From NCBI GenBank assembly GCA_964405835.1, contig CAYOPN010000011.1:1-48819 (forward strand): DNA of 48,819 nucleotides. Reading direction: 5' to 3'. Source of the stretch: JAJVIP01 sp964405835. GTDB taxonomy: Bacteria > Elusimicrobiota > Elusimicrobia > F11. Below, in pieces: positions 1 through 8,548 of the stretch; position 1 is the first letter of the stretch; every line of letters starts with the position of its first letter. Position numbers and translations under genes: made by a program. The notes under the pieces are model-generated. The model was not told the DNA's origin. It saw nothing but the letters and a program-made list of their open reading frames with translations, and ran no database searches.

Positions 1-314
1 ATTTGACGGTCGTCGTCGACTACAACAAATGGCAGGCCACTGGTCGCAGCGACGAAACGATGAGCCTCGCGCCATTTGCGAAAAAGTGGGAGGCGTTTGG
101 TTGGGACTCGCACGATTGCGACGGCCATGATTTGGCGGGCTTGATATCGCTTTTAAAAGATTCGGGCGAGAATGGCGGACGCCCGCGGGCGATTGTCGCG
201 AACACCATAAAAGGGAAGGGCGTGTCGTTCATGGAAAACGACAACAACTGGCATTACCGTAGCCCAAACGCCGAAGAACTTCAAAAAGCTTTTGTGGAAT
301 TGGGGCTTGCGTGA
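1..314 (+). CDS. transketolase, N-terminal (TPP-binding) subunit, 5' truncated
   Basis: This is the C-terminal part of the smaller, TPP-binding half of a split transketolase; the gene begins upstream of the window. The visible 104 or so residues hold the TVVVDYNKWQATG strand that follows the TPP/Mg motif in this family and the conserved KGKGVSFME segment. The frame enters the window with a partial codon at bases 1-2, so the TTG at 3 is not taken as a start. Its stop overlaps the GTG start of the partner subunit (GTGA), which suggests translational coupling of the two halves. Transketolases move a two-carbon ketol unit between sugars. In a polysaccharide cluster such a pair is more likely to build an unusual sugar than to serve the pentose phosphate pathway, but that is inference. 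Confidence 0.9.
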   Translation, partial: LTVVVDYNKWQATGRSDETMSLAPFAKKWEAFGWDSHDCDGHDLAGLISLLKDSGENGGRPRAIVANTIKGKGVSFMENDNNWHYRSPNAEELQKAFVELGLA

Positions 315-1231
315 GAGACGCTTTCGCAAACGAAATAACAAGCTTGGGGAAAGATCCGCGCGTGGTGTTGTTGTCGGGCGATATAGGTAATCGCATGTTC
401 GACAAATACAAAGCGCAATTCTCGGATCGTTTTTACAACGTCGGAGTGGCCGAGGCGAACATGATTGGAATGGGCGCCGGACTCGCAATGAGCGGCCTAA
501 GACCTGTGGCTTACACAATCAATTCATTCATCACGGCGCGCTGCTACGAACAGATCCGCATCGATCTTTGTTATCACAACGCGCCGATGGTGCTGGTGGG
601 AGTGGGCGCAGGGCTTTGTTATGCCTCTCTCGGCGCCACGCACCATTCCTGCGAAGACATCGCGATGATGCGCGTCCTTCCTGGAATGACCGTGCTCGCG
701 CCCGGCGATGCCTGGGAAGTGCGCGGCGCGATCCGGGCGGCCTTGGAACACAAAGGCCCGGTGTTCATTCGTTTGGGGAAAAAAGGCGAGCCGACAGTTC
801 ACTCGGCGGTGCCCGATTTTAAAATTGGGAAAGCGTTGACTGTCGTTGCCGGAAGCGACGTTTGCATTATCAACGCGGGCAACACGCTGCCGCTCGCGAT
901 GGAAGTGGCGGCTGAGCTCGGCAAAGAAAAAATTTCCACTCAGGTCGCAAGCTTCCACACCATCAAGCCATTGGATGAAGCATATCTCGCCAAGGCCTTC
1001 GACAAATTTAAGGCGGTTGTGACATTGGAAGAACACAGTATCATCGGCGGACTCGGCGGCGCGGTTGCTGAGTGGATGTCTGACAAATCCAATATGCGCG
1101 CGCGCTTCCGTCGTTTTGGTACCACCGATGAGTTCCTGCATGAAGCCGGAGAACAGGAGCACGCGCGGGAAAAGTACGGTTTGACCGTGCCATTGATCAA
1201 GAAACGCGTGGAAGAACTTCTTCATCCATGA
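311..1231 (+). CDS. transketolase, C-terminal (pyrimidine-binding) subunit
   Basis: This 306-residue protein is the second half of the split transketolase and pairs with the gene just upstream. The segment VGVAEANM holds Glu48 at the position of the glutamate that activates the TPP pyrimidine ring. The THHSCEDIAMMR segment and a C-terminal domain starting near residue 185 follow the usual order (Transket_pyr, then Transketolase_C). The length is normal for a stand-alone C-terminal subunit. The GTG start at 311 overlaps the upstream stop by four bases and the stop overlaps the next gene's ATG at 1228, so it is in the middle of an operon. The function is well supported; the actual ketol donor and acceptor are unknown. 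Confidence 0.93.
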   Translation: MRDAFANEITSLGKDPRVVLLSGDIGNRMFDKYKAQFSDRFYNVGVAEANMIGMGAGLAMSGLRPVAYTINSFITARCYEQIRIDLCYHNAPMVLVGVGAGLCYASLGATHHSCEDIAMMRVLPGMTVLAPGDAWEVRGAIRAALEHKGPVFIRLGKKGEPTVHSAVPDFKIGKALTVVAGSDVCIINAGNTLPLAMEVAAELGKEKISTQVASFHTIKPLDEAYLAKAFDKFKAVVTLEEHSIIGGLGGAVAEWMSDKSNMRARFRRFGTTDEFLHEAGEQEHAREKYGLTVPLIKKRVEELLHP

Positions 1232-2259
1232 AAACGGCCGCCGCGGTCTTGGTCGAAACGGGCAAACCGCTCGAAATTGTCGAGCTTGAACTACCGACGC
1301 TAAAACCCGGACAAGTGATTGTGGAAGTGAAAGTCAGCGGAGTGTGCCACACACAACTGCTTGAGGCCCGCGGCGCGCGTGGTGAGGACAAGTTCCTTCC
1401 GCATTGTTTAGGCCACGAGGGCGTCGGCATTGTCCAGGAAATCGGGCCCGGCGTGACCAAGGTGAAGGGTGGAGACCGCGTGGTGCTCTCCTGGATGAAA
1501 GGTTCCGGCGCGGACGTCCCCTCCACCGTTTACAAATGGGGAAACCGCAATGTTAATTCGGGGGCCATAACAACGTTTGGAAAATTTTGCGTCATCAGCG
1601 AAAACCGTCTAACGCCATTAACGCATCAGATTTCGCCTCTTCCTGCCGCGTTGTTGGGTTGCGCTGTTCCGACCGGCATGGGTGCTGTGATGAACGCAGC
1701 GCAAGTCAAGGCCGGTGAAACCTGTGTTGTATTCGGACTGGGGGGCGTCGGTTTGTGTGCGGTCGCAGCAGCCGCGTTGGCAGGCGCTTCGATGGTGATA
1801 ACGGTGGACAAGCTGCCTTCAAAAAAGGTCGCTGCACTTCGGCTGGGGGCAACACATTTTTTCGAAGCGGCAAGCTCTAATATTGTCCAGGAAATATTTA
1901 AGCTGTGCCCGAAAGGCGTTGATGCCGCGATCGAAGCGACGGGCCAACCGGTTGTCATGCAACAGGCGCTTAGTTGCGTCCGTCCCCAAGGAGGCCGCGC
2001 GGTCATCGTGGGAAATGCCGCGCACGGTGCCGTTCTTGAGCTTGATCCTCAACAATTTAACCAGGGGAAACGGCTCCTTGGCACGTGGGGCGGGGACAAT
2101 CAACCCGATACCGATTTCCCGAAGTACGCGTATTTGATGGCGACGGCCCGCCTGAAGATCGATACGCTCACGGAAAATGTGTATCCGCTCGAAAAAATAA
2201 ACGAGGCGCTGGACGACCTCGGGTCGGGGCGGGCGCTTCGCCCGCTCATCCAGATGTGA
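1228..2259 (+). CDS. zinc-dependent alcohol dehydrogenase (MDR family)
   Basis: This is a 343-residue medium-chain dehydrogenase. The catalytic zinc ligands are visible as Cys40 (GVCHTQ) and His63 (GHEGVG), and the NAD(P) fold begins at FGLGGVGL near residue 170. The lobe that normally carries four cysteines for a structural zinc (around residues 90-115) has none and reads WMKGSGADVPSTVYKWGN instead, so the structural zinc is probably absent. The gene overlaps both the transketolase gene (ATGA) and sits one base from the next gene. It may oxidise or reduce a sugar or alditol made by the transketolase pair. A TarJ-like ribulose-phosphate reductase role is conceivable, but I see no motif that decides it. 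Confidence 0.88.
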   Translation: MKTAAAVLVETGKPLEIVELELPTLKPGQVIVEVKVSGVCHTQLLEARGARGEDKFLPHCLGHEGVGIVQEIGPGVTKVKGGDRVVLSWMKGSGADVPSTVYKWGNRNVNSGAITTFGKFCVISENRLTPLTHQISPLPAALLGCAVPTGMGAVMNAAQVKAGETCVVFGLGGVGLCAVAAAALAGASMVITVDKLPSKKVAALRLGATHFFEAASSNIVQEIFKLCPKGVDAAIEATGQPVVMQQALSCVRPQGGRAVIVGNAAHGAVLELDPQQFNQGKRLLGTWGGDNQPDTDFPKYAYLMATARLKIDTLTENVYPLEKINEALDDLGSGRALRPLIQM

Positions 2260-2260
2260 C

Positions 2261-3796
2261 ATGCGCATCGGCGTTGATTTTGACAACACAATTGTCTGCT
2301 TCGACACGTTATTTCACCGCGCGGCCATCGAAAAAAAGTTGATTCCAGCCACCGTCGGACATGCGAAGAACGACGTGCGTGATTATCTGCGCAAAATTGG
2401 AAAAGAATCGGATTGGACCGCGCTGCAAGGAGATGTGTACGGGGATTTAATTAAGGACGCCGAACCGTTCCCCGGTGTCATTGAATTCTTTGCCTATATC
2501 GTCAAACAACGTATCCCCATTTATATTGTCAGCCACAAAACCAAAACGCCCTTCATTGGTTCCACGCACGATTTGCACGCGGCGGCGCGCCATTGGCTTG
2601 AGCGACAAGGTTTCTTCAAGAAAGTGGGTTTGCCCGCCGAAAATGTTTTTTTTGAATTAACCAAAGAGAAAAAAATGGCGCGTATTGCCGACCTCAACTG
2701 CACGCATTTCATCGACGATCTCCCGGAGTTTTTCGGTGAATCGGCGTTCCCGCGCAAGCCGCGTAAATTGTTGTTTGACCCGAACGGCCGATTCGACGGA
2801 AGAGACGAATCCGTCGTCCCTTTGCGTTCCTGGTTCGATGCGCGTGCGTTGCTCAGCGCCGAGTCCATGATATCCGCCTACGAGGGCTGCTTGCGTCCGT
2901 TGAAAGGCGGGGCCAACAACCGCACATACAAAGTGGAAGGCAAGCCGCCCTCCGTGCTGAAAATTTATTTCCAACATGAGAACGACAAACGCGACCGGTT
3001 GGACAGCGAATACAAGTTCGCCACTTACGCCATCAAACAAAACGCCGCCGCGCCGCGCCCGCTTGGCCGCCATAAAGAGTTAAACGCTGGGCTTTACGAA
3101 TATCTGGGTGGGAAGCCGATCACAGTTGTGGATGCCAAGCTTGTTAAAGAAGCGATCGAATTTTTTGAACGGATCAATTTGAACCGCGATAACGCCGAAG
3201 CCAAGGCGTTGCCGCAAGCATCCGAAGGATGTTTCTCGATTCAAGAACATGTGGATCTGGTGGACGGGCGCGTTGAGAGATTGGACGGCATCCAAAATCA
3301 CGAAGCGATCGATCGCGAGGCGCGTTTCTTCGTGCAAGACACGCTGGTTCCGGCCTGGGCCAAGGTCAAAAAGAATTTGCAGGGGCTTCCGATGGAGCGC
3401 GTGTTGACTCCCGGTGAGAAATGTCTGTCGCCGTCCGATTTTGGGTTCCATAACGCGCTCATCGATGCGGAAGGACGAGTTCGTTTTTTTGATTTTGAAT
3501 ACGCAGGATGGGACGACCCGGCGAAAACCATTGTGGATTTCTTTTGCCAGCCGAAAGTTCCAGTGCCGATGGAGTTTTTTGAATTGTTCGCTTCCCGTAT
3601 TTCGGCCTGTTGTGACAAACCCGCCGAAACACTGCTGCGCGCAAAACAAATTTTTCCGGTTTATAAAGTGAAATGGGCCTGTATTTTTCTCAATGAATTC
3701 CTGCCGGTGGGCCGAGAGCGCCGCCGGTTTTCACAAGAGGACCCGGATTCGCGCAAAAGAGCTCAATTGGAAAAATCCAAGGAGATGGTGGCATGA
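2261..3796 (+). CDS. HAD-like phosphatase fused to APH/choline-kinase-like kinase
   Basis: This 511-residue protein has two halves. Residues 1 to about 195 are HAD-like: the N-terminus reads VDFDNT with Asp6 and Asp8 as the nucleophile and acid/base pair, and IVSHKTKTP (near residue 90) and FIDDLPEFF (near 150) resemble later HAD motifs. Residues from about 205 to 500 resemble aminoglycoside phosphotransferase/choline kinases. They have LKGGANNRTYKV as the nucleotide loop, LSPSDFGFHN with Asp393 and Asn398 in HxDxxxxN spacing (the histidine is replaced by proline), and FFDFEYAGWDDP as the metal-binding segment. The start is ATG 2261, one base after the previous stop (TGACATG). It probably processes a phosphorylated sugar or alcohol. 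Which half is active, and on what substrate, cannot be read from sequence. Confidence 0.8.
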   Translation: MRIGVDFDNTIVCFDTLFHRAAIEKKLIPATVGHAKNDVRDYLRKIGKESDWTALQGDVYGDLIKDAEPFPGVIEFFAYIVKQRIPIYIVSHKTKTPFIGSTHDLHAAARHWLERQGFFKKVGLPAENVFFELTKEKKMARIADLNCTHFIDDLPEFFGESAFPRKPRKLLFDPNGRFDGRDESVVPLRSWFDARALLSAESMISAYEGCLRPLKGGANNRTYKVEGKPPSVLKIYFQHENDKRDRLDSEYKFATYAIKQNAAAPRPLGRHKELNAGLYEYLGGKPITVVDAKLVKEAIEFFERINLNRDNAEAKALPQASEGCFSIQEHVDLVDGRVERLDGIQNHEAIDREARFFVQDTLVPAWAKVKKNLQGLPMERVLTPGEKCLSPSDFGFHNALIDAEGRVRFFDFEYAGWDDPAKTIVDFFCQPKVPVPMEFFELFASRISACCDKPAETLLRAKQIFPVYKVKWACIFLNEFLPVGRERRRFSQEDPDSRKRAQLEKSKEMVA

Positions 3797-4788
3797 GCCG
3801 AAAAATTGTGGTGCTGGGCGCCAATTCGTTTTCGGGGCAGGATTTTGTCGACCTGTTGCTCGACAATCCGGAGAACCAGATCATTGGCGTGAGCCGCTCA
3901 GCGGAACGAAGTCCGTTGTTCCTGCGCTACAAGACGCGCAAAGATCTGGGCGCCTATAAATACTATCCACTCGATATGAACAAAGATATGTCGTCGATCC
4001 TCGAGTTGCTCGATAAGGAAAAGCCGGAGGCCATCGTGAATTTTGCGGCGCAAAGCGAAGTGGCGCCAAGTTGGGACCATCCGGAACATTGGTTTGAGAC
4101 CAATACAGTGGCGTTGGCAAAGCTGATCAATCATTTGCGCCGGCAAAAATATCTGAAGCGATATCTGCATATATCTTCACCCGAGGCTTATGGCACCTGC
4201 GTGGGCAATGTCACCGAGGACGCGCCGCTCAACCCAAGCACGCCTTACGCCGCCTCCAAGGCCGCAGCCGATATGCTGCTAAGGACGTATGCCACGCAAT
4301 TCAACTTTCCAGTTGTAACGGTGCGTGGCACAAATGTTTATGGCGCCCGCCAGCAACTTTTCAAAATCATTCCTCGTTCGGTTATTTATTTAAAGCTTGG
4401 TAAGAAAATTGAGCTGCATGGCGGTGGCGTGGCCGTCAAATCGTACATTCATATTCGCGATATCTCGAAAGGGGAACTCGCCATTTTGGGCAAGGGGCGA
4501 ATGGGAGCCATCTACAATTTGTCGCCGGATCAAGGTGTTTCCGTACGCAACGTTGTCGAGACCATCTGTAAGCGAATGGGAAAAAATTTTAACGAAGCGG
4601 CGACAATGGTGGCCGAGCGTCCCGGGCAAGACGCCGCCTACGTGATCGATTCCTCGCGCGCGCGAAAAGAATTTGGTTGGAAGCCGGCCATTTCACTTGA
4701 GCAGGGGCTTTCGGACGTTGTGGATTGGGTTGAACAATATTGGTCGGAAATCCAAAAACATTCACTCGAATACCAACACAAGGCGTGA
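3793..4788 (+). CDS. NAD-dependent sugar epimerase/dehydratase (RmlB/GMD-like)
   Basis: This 331-residue extended SDR enzyme most resembles NDP-hexose 4,6-dehydratases. The nucleotide loop is GANSFSG (residues 9-15), a variant of GxxGxxG in which the middle glycine is lost. The catalytic pair is Tyr152 and Lys156 (YAASK). The segment that carries the Asp-Glu dehydration pair in RmlB (usually S/T-D-E-V-Y-G) reads SSPEAYG here, so the glutamate is kept but the aspartate is proline. The C-terminus has the usual RPGQD and FGWKP segments. It overlaps the upstream kinase by four bases (ATGA). Expected product: an NDP-4-keto-6-deoxy sugar for the downstream reductase and C-methyltransferases. An epimerase or decarboxylase role is possible. 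Confidence 0.83.
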   Translation: MSRKIVVLGANSFSGQDFVDLLLDNPENQIIGVSRSAERSPLFLRYKTRKDLGAYKYYPLDMNKDMSSILELLDKEKPEAIVNFAAQSEVAPSWDHPEHWFETNTVALAKLINHLRRQKYLKRYLHISSPEAYGTCVGNVTEDAPLNPSTPYAASKAAADMLLRTYATQFNFPVVTVRGTNVYGARQQLFKIIPRSVIYLKLGKKIELHGGGVAVKSYIHIRDISKGELAILGKGRMGAIYNLSPDQGVSVRNVVETICKRMGKNFNEAATMVAERPGQDAAYVIDSSRARKEFGWKPAISLEQGLSDVVDWVEQYWSEIQKHSLEYQHKA

Positions 4789-4794
4789 GCATCT

Positions 4795-5457
4795 ATGGCG
4801 TACGTTGAATTCATAACCAAAGTTCACACATCCACCAAGCGCGATTATGTGAAACGCGTGACCGAACACGACAAAGCGGCCGCCGCGGAACTCGCACTCA
4901 AATGGGACAAAGAATATTGGGACGGCGAGCGGCACACCGGTTACGGGGGCTACAAATACGACGGACGTTGGCGCCCGGTCGCCGAAGCGATGGTCAAGCA
5001 TTACAACATCAAGCCGGGCCACAAAATACTCGATGTCGGGTGTGGCAAAGGATTTTTACTTTACGAGTTCACTCAGGTTGTACCAGGTGTGGAAGTTGTG
5101 GGGATCGATATTTCGCGCTACGGGATTGAGCACGCGAAAGAAGAAGTGAAACCGTATTTGCGGGTTGGAAATGCTTCCAGGCTGCCGTTTAATGACAAGT
5201 CCTTCGATTTCGTGGTGTCGATTAATACGCTGCACAATCTCTATAACTATGAATTATTCAGGGCGCTGCAGGAGATCGAGCGTGTCGGACGTGGCAACAA
5301 ACATATCATCATTGAAACCTATCGCAACGAGCGCGAAAAGATGAATTTGCTTTATTGGCAGTTGACCTGTCGCGCATTTTTAACGCCGAAGGAATGGGAA
5401 TGGCTGTTCGAGCGGGCCGGATACACCGGTGACTACTCAGCCATAACATTTGAGTGA
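4795..5457 (+). CDS. class I SAM-dependent methyltransferase
   Basis: This 220-residue protein has a Rossmann-type methyltransferase core. Motif I is ILDVGCGKGF near residues 78-87, the acidic SAM-ribose contact lies in VVGIDIS about 20 residues later, and the FDFVVSINTLHNL segment matches motif IV. Residues 1-60 are a charged, tryptophan-rich leader (WDKEYWDGERHTGYGGYKYDGRW) whose role is unknown. ATG 4795 is the first start after a six-base gap from the upstream stop. It probably methylates a sugar or lipid-linked intermediate; the acceptor is not identifiable. Confidence 0.85.
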   Translation: MAYVEFITKVHTSTKRDYVKRVTEHDKAAAAELALKWDKEYWDGERHTGYGGYKYDGRWRPVAEAMVKHYNIKPGHKILDVGCGKGFLLYEFTQVVPGVEVVGIDISRYGIEHAKEEVKPYLRVGNASRLPFNDKSFDFVVSINTLHNLYNYELFRALQEIERVGRGNKHIIIETYRNEREKMNLLYWQLTCRAFLTPKEWEWLFERAGYTGDYSAITFE

Positions 5458-5458
5458 C

Positions 5459-6982
5459 ATGGCGTTGTTAAAGAAATTGGCCTTGGCGGCCGGTTCGCTG
5501 CTCTTTTTTATTTTGTTGGTGGAATTTTCGCTTTTTGTGGCGGGCGTAAGCGTCGTGGATCCGAAGATTTTTCCTCCGAAAAACCAGGATGGCCTTATAA
5601 AAGTCGCCGTGTTCGGCGGTTCCTCGGCGGTCGGATGTATGGCGGGACGTTCGTTCGCGGACATTCTCGAGCACGAAGTGGCAAAAACCCGAAAGATTTA
5701 CGTCCGTAACTTCGCACGCAACGGGGCCAGTTTTCGTCGCAACCAAGCCGAAATTCTTCAAGCCGTGGCCGATTATTTCGATATTTTTATCGTCTACGAA
5801 GGCCATAACGAGATTTGGGTGGCCTTAAGCGATCGCCGTTACGTCGACGTCAACAATTTGAAGATCGACCCGATCGATTTCAATTATGTTAACGAATCAA
5901 TACGGCGGTATCAGCGGCAGTTTGCCGGAAATTATTCACTGCGCGATTATTTGGAGGGGAAAAGCCGTTTCTTCGCGGTCGGGAAACGGGTCAAAGCTTT
6001 TTTTCGTGGCTTTCGTCCATTTCAGGGAGACGCACTAAGCATCACACGACCGGCATTGACCGTTGATCGGAAGGTTGTGCCAGATGCGGAAATCGAAGCG
6101 ATACCGGTGGAATTCAAAACCGAAGTGGAGGGTATTCGGGAGACTCTGCACAAAAAAGGGAAACATTTGGTGCTCTGCACCGTTCCCTCTCAATTGGCAT
6201 GGCCTCCGATGTTTTCGAAAGGGATACCTGGCAAATCCACCGACCTGCATGCCGGTGAAAATTACCGGAAGGGAATAAAATTTCTCTCCAAAAAAGAATT
6301 TGCCAAAGCCTGGCCGTATCTGATCAAAGCGAAAGACGAGGACGGTTTCCCTGTTCGCTGTCTCAGCGGCATCAATCGTGCGAGCATGGCCATCACCGGC
6401 CAAGGCGCCACCGGCGTGGATGTTGAACGCGCGTTCCTCGCTCGCATCGAAGCTGGGGAAACCTTTGATGATTATTTTGTGGATTTTCAGCATCCCAACC
6501 TGCGTGGACAGGCATTGATCGCGCGGGAAATCCTGCCGCAACTTTTAACGGGAGCCGATTTGGAAGCGGCGCGCGGAAGGATTGATGCGGTCCTTGCCGA
6601 AAAGGATCAAGGGCTTGAACGCTACCGGAGAGAACTCAGTGTAACGCCCAAAGTGGTCCGTGCCGAACTCGATCAGAGCTTGACCTGGCTGCTGAGCCTT
6701 CAACGCCAAGCGGCCGACACCACGTATTTTTTCCTGTATGCCAACCGCGCGTGGGACCGGCTTTATCCGGAACCACAGAGCGGGAAACTAAAAGCACGTT
6801 ACTTGGCTGGGAAAGCCGTGTTCAGTTCATTTTTGGACGATGTGCCGGCGGACCAGATCACCGGGCTTTTGAAAGAGGCGGAGAAGATTGATCCGGTAGA
6901 AACAAAAAAAGTGCTTTCAGAAGGATTCCCGCATTTGCCACCGGAAGAAATAGCCGCACAGTTAAAGCGTAAGAAGCCATGA
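5459..6982 (+). CDS. membrane-anchored SGNH/GDSL hydrolase-family protein
   Basis: One N-terminal membrane segment (about residues 5-27) is followed by an SGNH-type domain. Block I is FGGSSAVGC, block II is RNGASFRRNQ, block III is YEGHNEIW and block V is VDFQHPNLRG with the Asp and His of the catalytic triad. Between blocks III and V there is a long insert with LIKAKDEDGFPVR, typical of a large SGNH family found in bacterial surface-polymer loci. ATG 5459 is chosen over the TTG at 5450 because it gives the TGACATG junction also seen at 2261 and 8033. The likely role is removal or transfer of acyl groups on a polysaccharide at the outer face of the membrane. Substrate unknown. Confidence 0.78.
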   Translation: MALLKKLALAAGSLLFFILLVEFSLFVAGVSVVDPKIFPPKNQDGLIKVAVFGGSSAVGCMAGRSFADILEHEVAKTRKIYVRNFARNGASFRRNQAEILQAVADYFDIFIVYEGHNEIWVALSDRRYVDVNNLKIDPIDFNYVNESIRRYQRQFAGNYSLRDYLEGKSRFFAVGKRVKAFFRGFRPFQGDALSITRPALTVDRKVVPDAEIEAIPVEFKTEVEGIRETLHKKGKHLVLCTVPSQLAWPPMFSKGIPGKSTDLHAGENYRKGIKFLSKKEFAKAWPYLIKAKDEDGFPVRCLSGINRASMAITGQGATGVDVERAFLARIEAGETFDDYFVDFQHPNLRGQALIAREILPQLLTGADLEAARGRIDAVLAEKDQGLERYRRELSVTPKVVRAELDQSLTWLLSLQRQAADTTYFFLYANRAWDRLYPEPQSGKLKARYLAGKAVFSSFLDDVPADQITGLLKEAEKIDPVETKKVLSEGFPHLPPEEIAAQLKRKKP

Positions 6983-8031
6983 GAAAGAACTCCACCTGCC
7001 TTTGTTGTTCTGGACGAATATCCATGGCCTTGGACTTGGGGCCGCAGCCCATTACCAACCGTTTTCTAACACACGCGACGGACCAGGAAGAACTTTTCGA
7101 ATTGCGCCTTGGGATGTGCGAGACATGCGGCACTGTGCAGTTGCTTACGTTATTGTCTCCCAAAGAGATCGCTCCGCGCTTTGATTGGATTGCCTATATC
7201 GAACCGGAAGGCCATCTGGATGTTTTGGCGGACGAGCTCATAAAACTTGTGGACCGTTCTTCCTCGAGCGTCGGTGTGTGGACAGATAAAGATATTTCGA
7301 CGCTTCGTCGTTTGGAGCAACGCGGTCTTATCTCCGGTAAAGATCCGGTCGATCTGTTGTTGGTGCGACATGTCATCGAACACGTCCACGATATCGATGG
7401 TTTTCTGGCCGACGTCGAGGCGCGCGTTAAGCCCGGTGGACTGCTGGTATTCGAATCGCCCGATACAACGCGGGCATTCGCGGATCTTAATTACACCGCC
7501 CTCTGGGAAGAGCATGTTTTCTATTTCACCCCCGCAACGTTCAGGGGATTATTTGAGTCACGCGGATTTGAAATTGTTTGGTCCCGGAATTTCCCTTACG
7601 ACATCGAAGGGTCGTTGGTGCTGGTCGTCCGGAAAAGAAAGGAATCAGCAGCGCGGAAGGTGTCTTCGGCGTCTATCGATAATGCGGCGGTGGCCTACAT
7701 CAACGGATTTCATGAGAAAAAGAAACGGACGCAGGCAGCATTGAAGGCTGTGCGCGCCGGAGGAAAAAAAGTGGTGGTCTTTGGCGCCGGCCATAATTCG
7801 TGCATTTTTATCAACCTCAATGCAGTCAGCGGCGATATCGCGTTTGTTTTGGATGAAAACCCCAAAAAACAAGGACTGTTTATGCCGGGATCGCGTTTGC
7901 CGATCAAGCCACCCGCGGCGTTAAAGGATGGCGGTCCGTATTATTGTTTGATGGGCGTGAGCCCAGAGTCTCAGCGCAAATTAAATTTCGGAGGCCCATT
8001 CGCCTCCATATCTTCAGAATTGAGGCCCTGA
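6979..8031 (+). CDS. C-methyltransferase-like protein with degenerate SAM-binding core
   Basis: This 350-residue protein has the three-part layout of the TylC3/NovU sugar C-methyltransferase family: an N-terminal cysteine cluster (CLCCSG, then CETCG), a central methyltransferase fold and a C-terminal Rossmann-like domain (VVVFGAGHNSCIFIN). The central domain looks damaged. The glycine-rich motif I is replaced by VGVWTDKDIS, and only about 35 residues separate it from RHVIEHVHD, against about 60 in the intact homologue at 9446. Strands 2-3 of the SAM pocket therefore seem to be missing. It may bind sugar nucleotide without methylating, or be a partner subunit of the intact enzyme. It overlaps the SGNH gene by four bases. 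Confidence 0.75.
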   Translation: MRKNSTCLCCSGRISMALDLGPQPITNRFLTHATDQEELFELRLGMCETCGTVQLLTLLSPKEIAPRFDWIAYIEPEGHLDVLADELIKLVDRSSSSVGVWTDKDISTLRRLEQRGLISGKDPVDLLLVRHVIEHVHDIDGFLADVEARVKPGGLLVFESPDTTRAFADLNYTALWEEHVFYFTPATFRGLFESRGFEIVWSRNFPYDIEGSLVLVVRKRKESAARKVSSASIDNAAVAYINGFHEKKKRTQAALKAVRAGGKKVVVFGAGHNSCIFINLNAVSGDIAFVLDENPKKQGLFMPGSRLPIKPPAALKDGGPYYCLMGVSPESQRKLNFGGPFASISSELRP

Positions 8032-8032
8032 C

Positions 8033-8548
8033 ATGGAAAACACAAGGCATGAAAGAGACGGCGTTTTTATTGTTGAAGACCAACTTGAGGGGCTCCGCTG
8101 GTCCTCACTAAATGAGCTCAAGCAATTCGCAAAAAAGAGTGCGCTCAAGCGGGCCCGGATCTGTCTACACCAGGGCCCCAAGGAGCTGATTCATGAAATG
8201 TTGATCGTACTTTGCAAGGACAGTTATGTGCGTCCGCATCGTCATGCACGCAAGATCGAGTCCTATATGGTCCTCGAAGGGAAAGCGGACTTGGTTTTTT
8301 TCAACGACTCCGGAGAAATTAAAGCCATCGTCAAGATGGGCGACGCCACGACAGCGCTCACGTTTTTTAACCGCGTTCCCAATAATGTTTTCCATATGTT
8401 CGTCCCGCGCAGCGAATATTTTGTTTTTAAAGAAACCACCAACGGGCCATTCGATCCGAAAGAGACGGAACCGGCATCGTGGGCTCCGGAAAATTCGCTC
8501 TCAGAGAAGATGCGCCAAATGTTGGAAGTCTATCAGGGAAAATCGTAA
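8033..8548 (+). CDS. WbuC-like cupin-fold protein
   Basis: This 171-residue protein matches the WbuC cupin family, common in O-antigen clusters and of unproven biochemistry. The core motif is RPHRHARKIESYMVLEGKADLVFF (about residues 65-88), which supplies likely metal ligands His68 and His70, with a second cupin motif around NNVFHMFVPRS. The length fits the family. The ATG at 8033 lies one base after the previous stop (TGACATG) and the stop shares a base with the next ATG (TAATG at 8546-8550). Its place between two sugar-modifying genes suggests it acts on the same sugar, possibly as an isomerase or stabilising protein. Confidence 0.78.
   Translation: MENTRHERDGVFIVEDQLEGLRWSSLNELKQFAKKSALKRARICLHQGPKELIHEMLIVLCKDSYVRPHRHARKIESYMVLEGKADLVFFNDSGEIKAIVKMGDATTALTFFNRVPNNVFHMFVPRSEYFVFKETTNGPFDPKETEPASWAPENSLSEKMRQMLEVYQGKS

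Noticed and set aside
524..1225. A 233-codon open frame on the minus strand
   Set aside because: It is the shadow of the transketolase C-terminal subunit. The plus-strand frame has full family motifs and the minus-strand product is rich in Arg/His/Gly with no recognisable domain.
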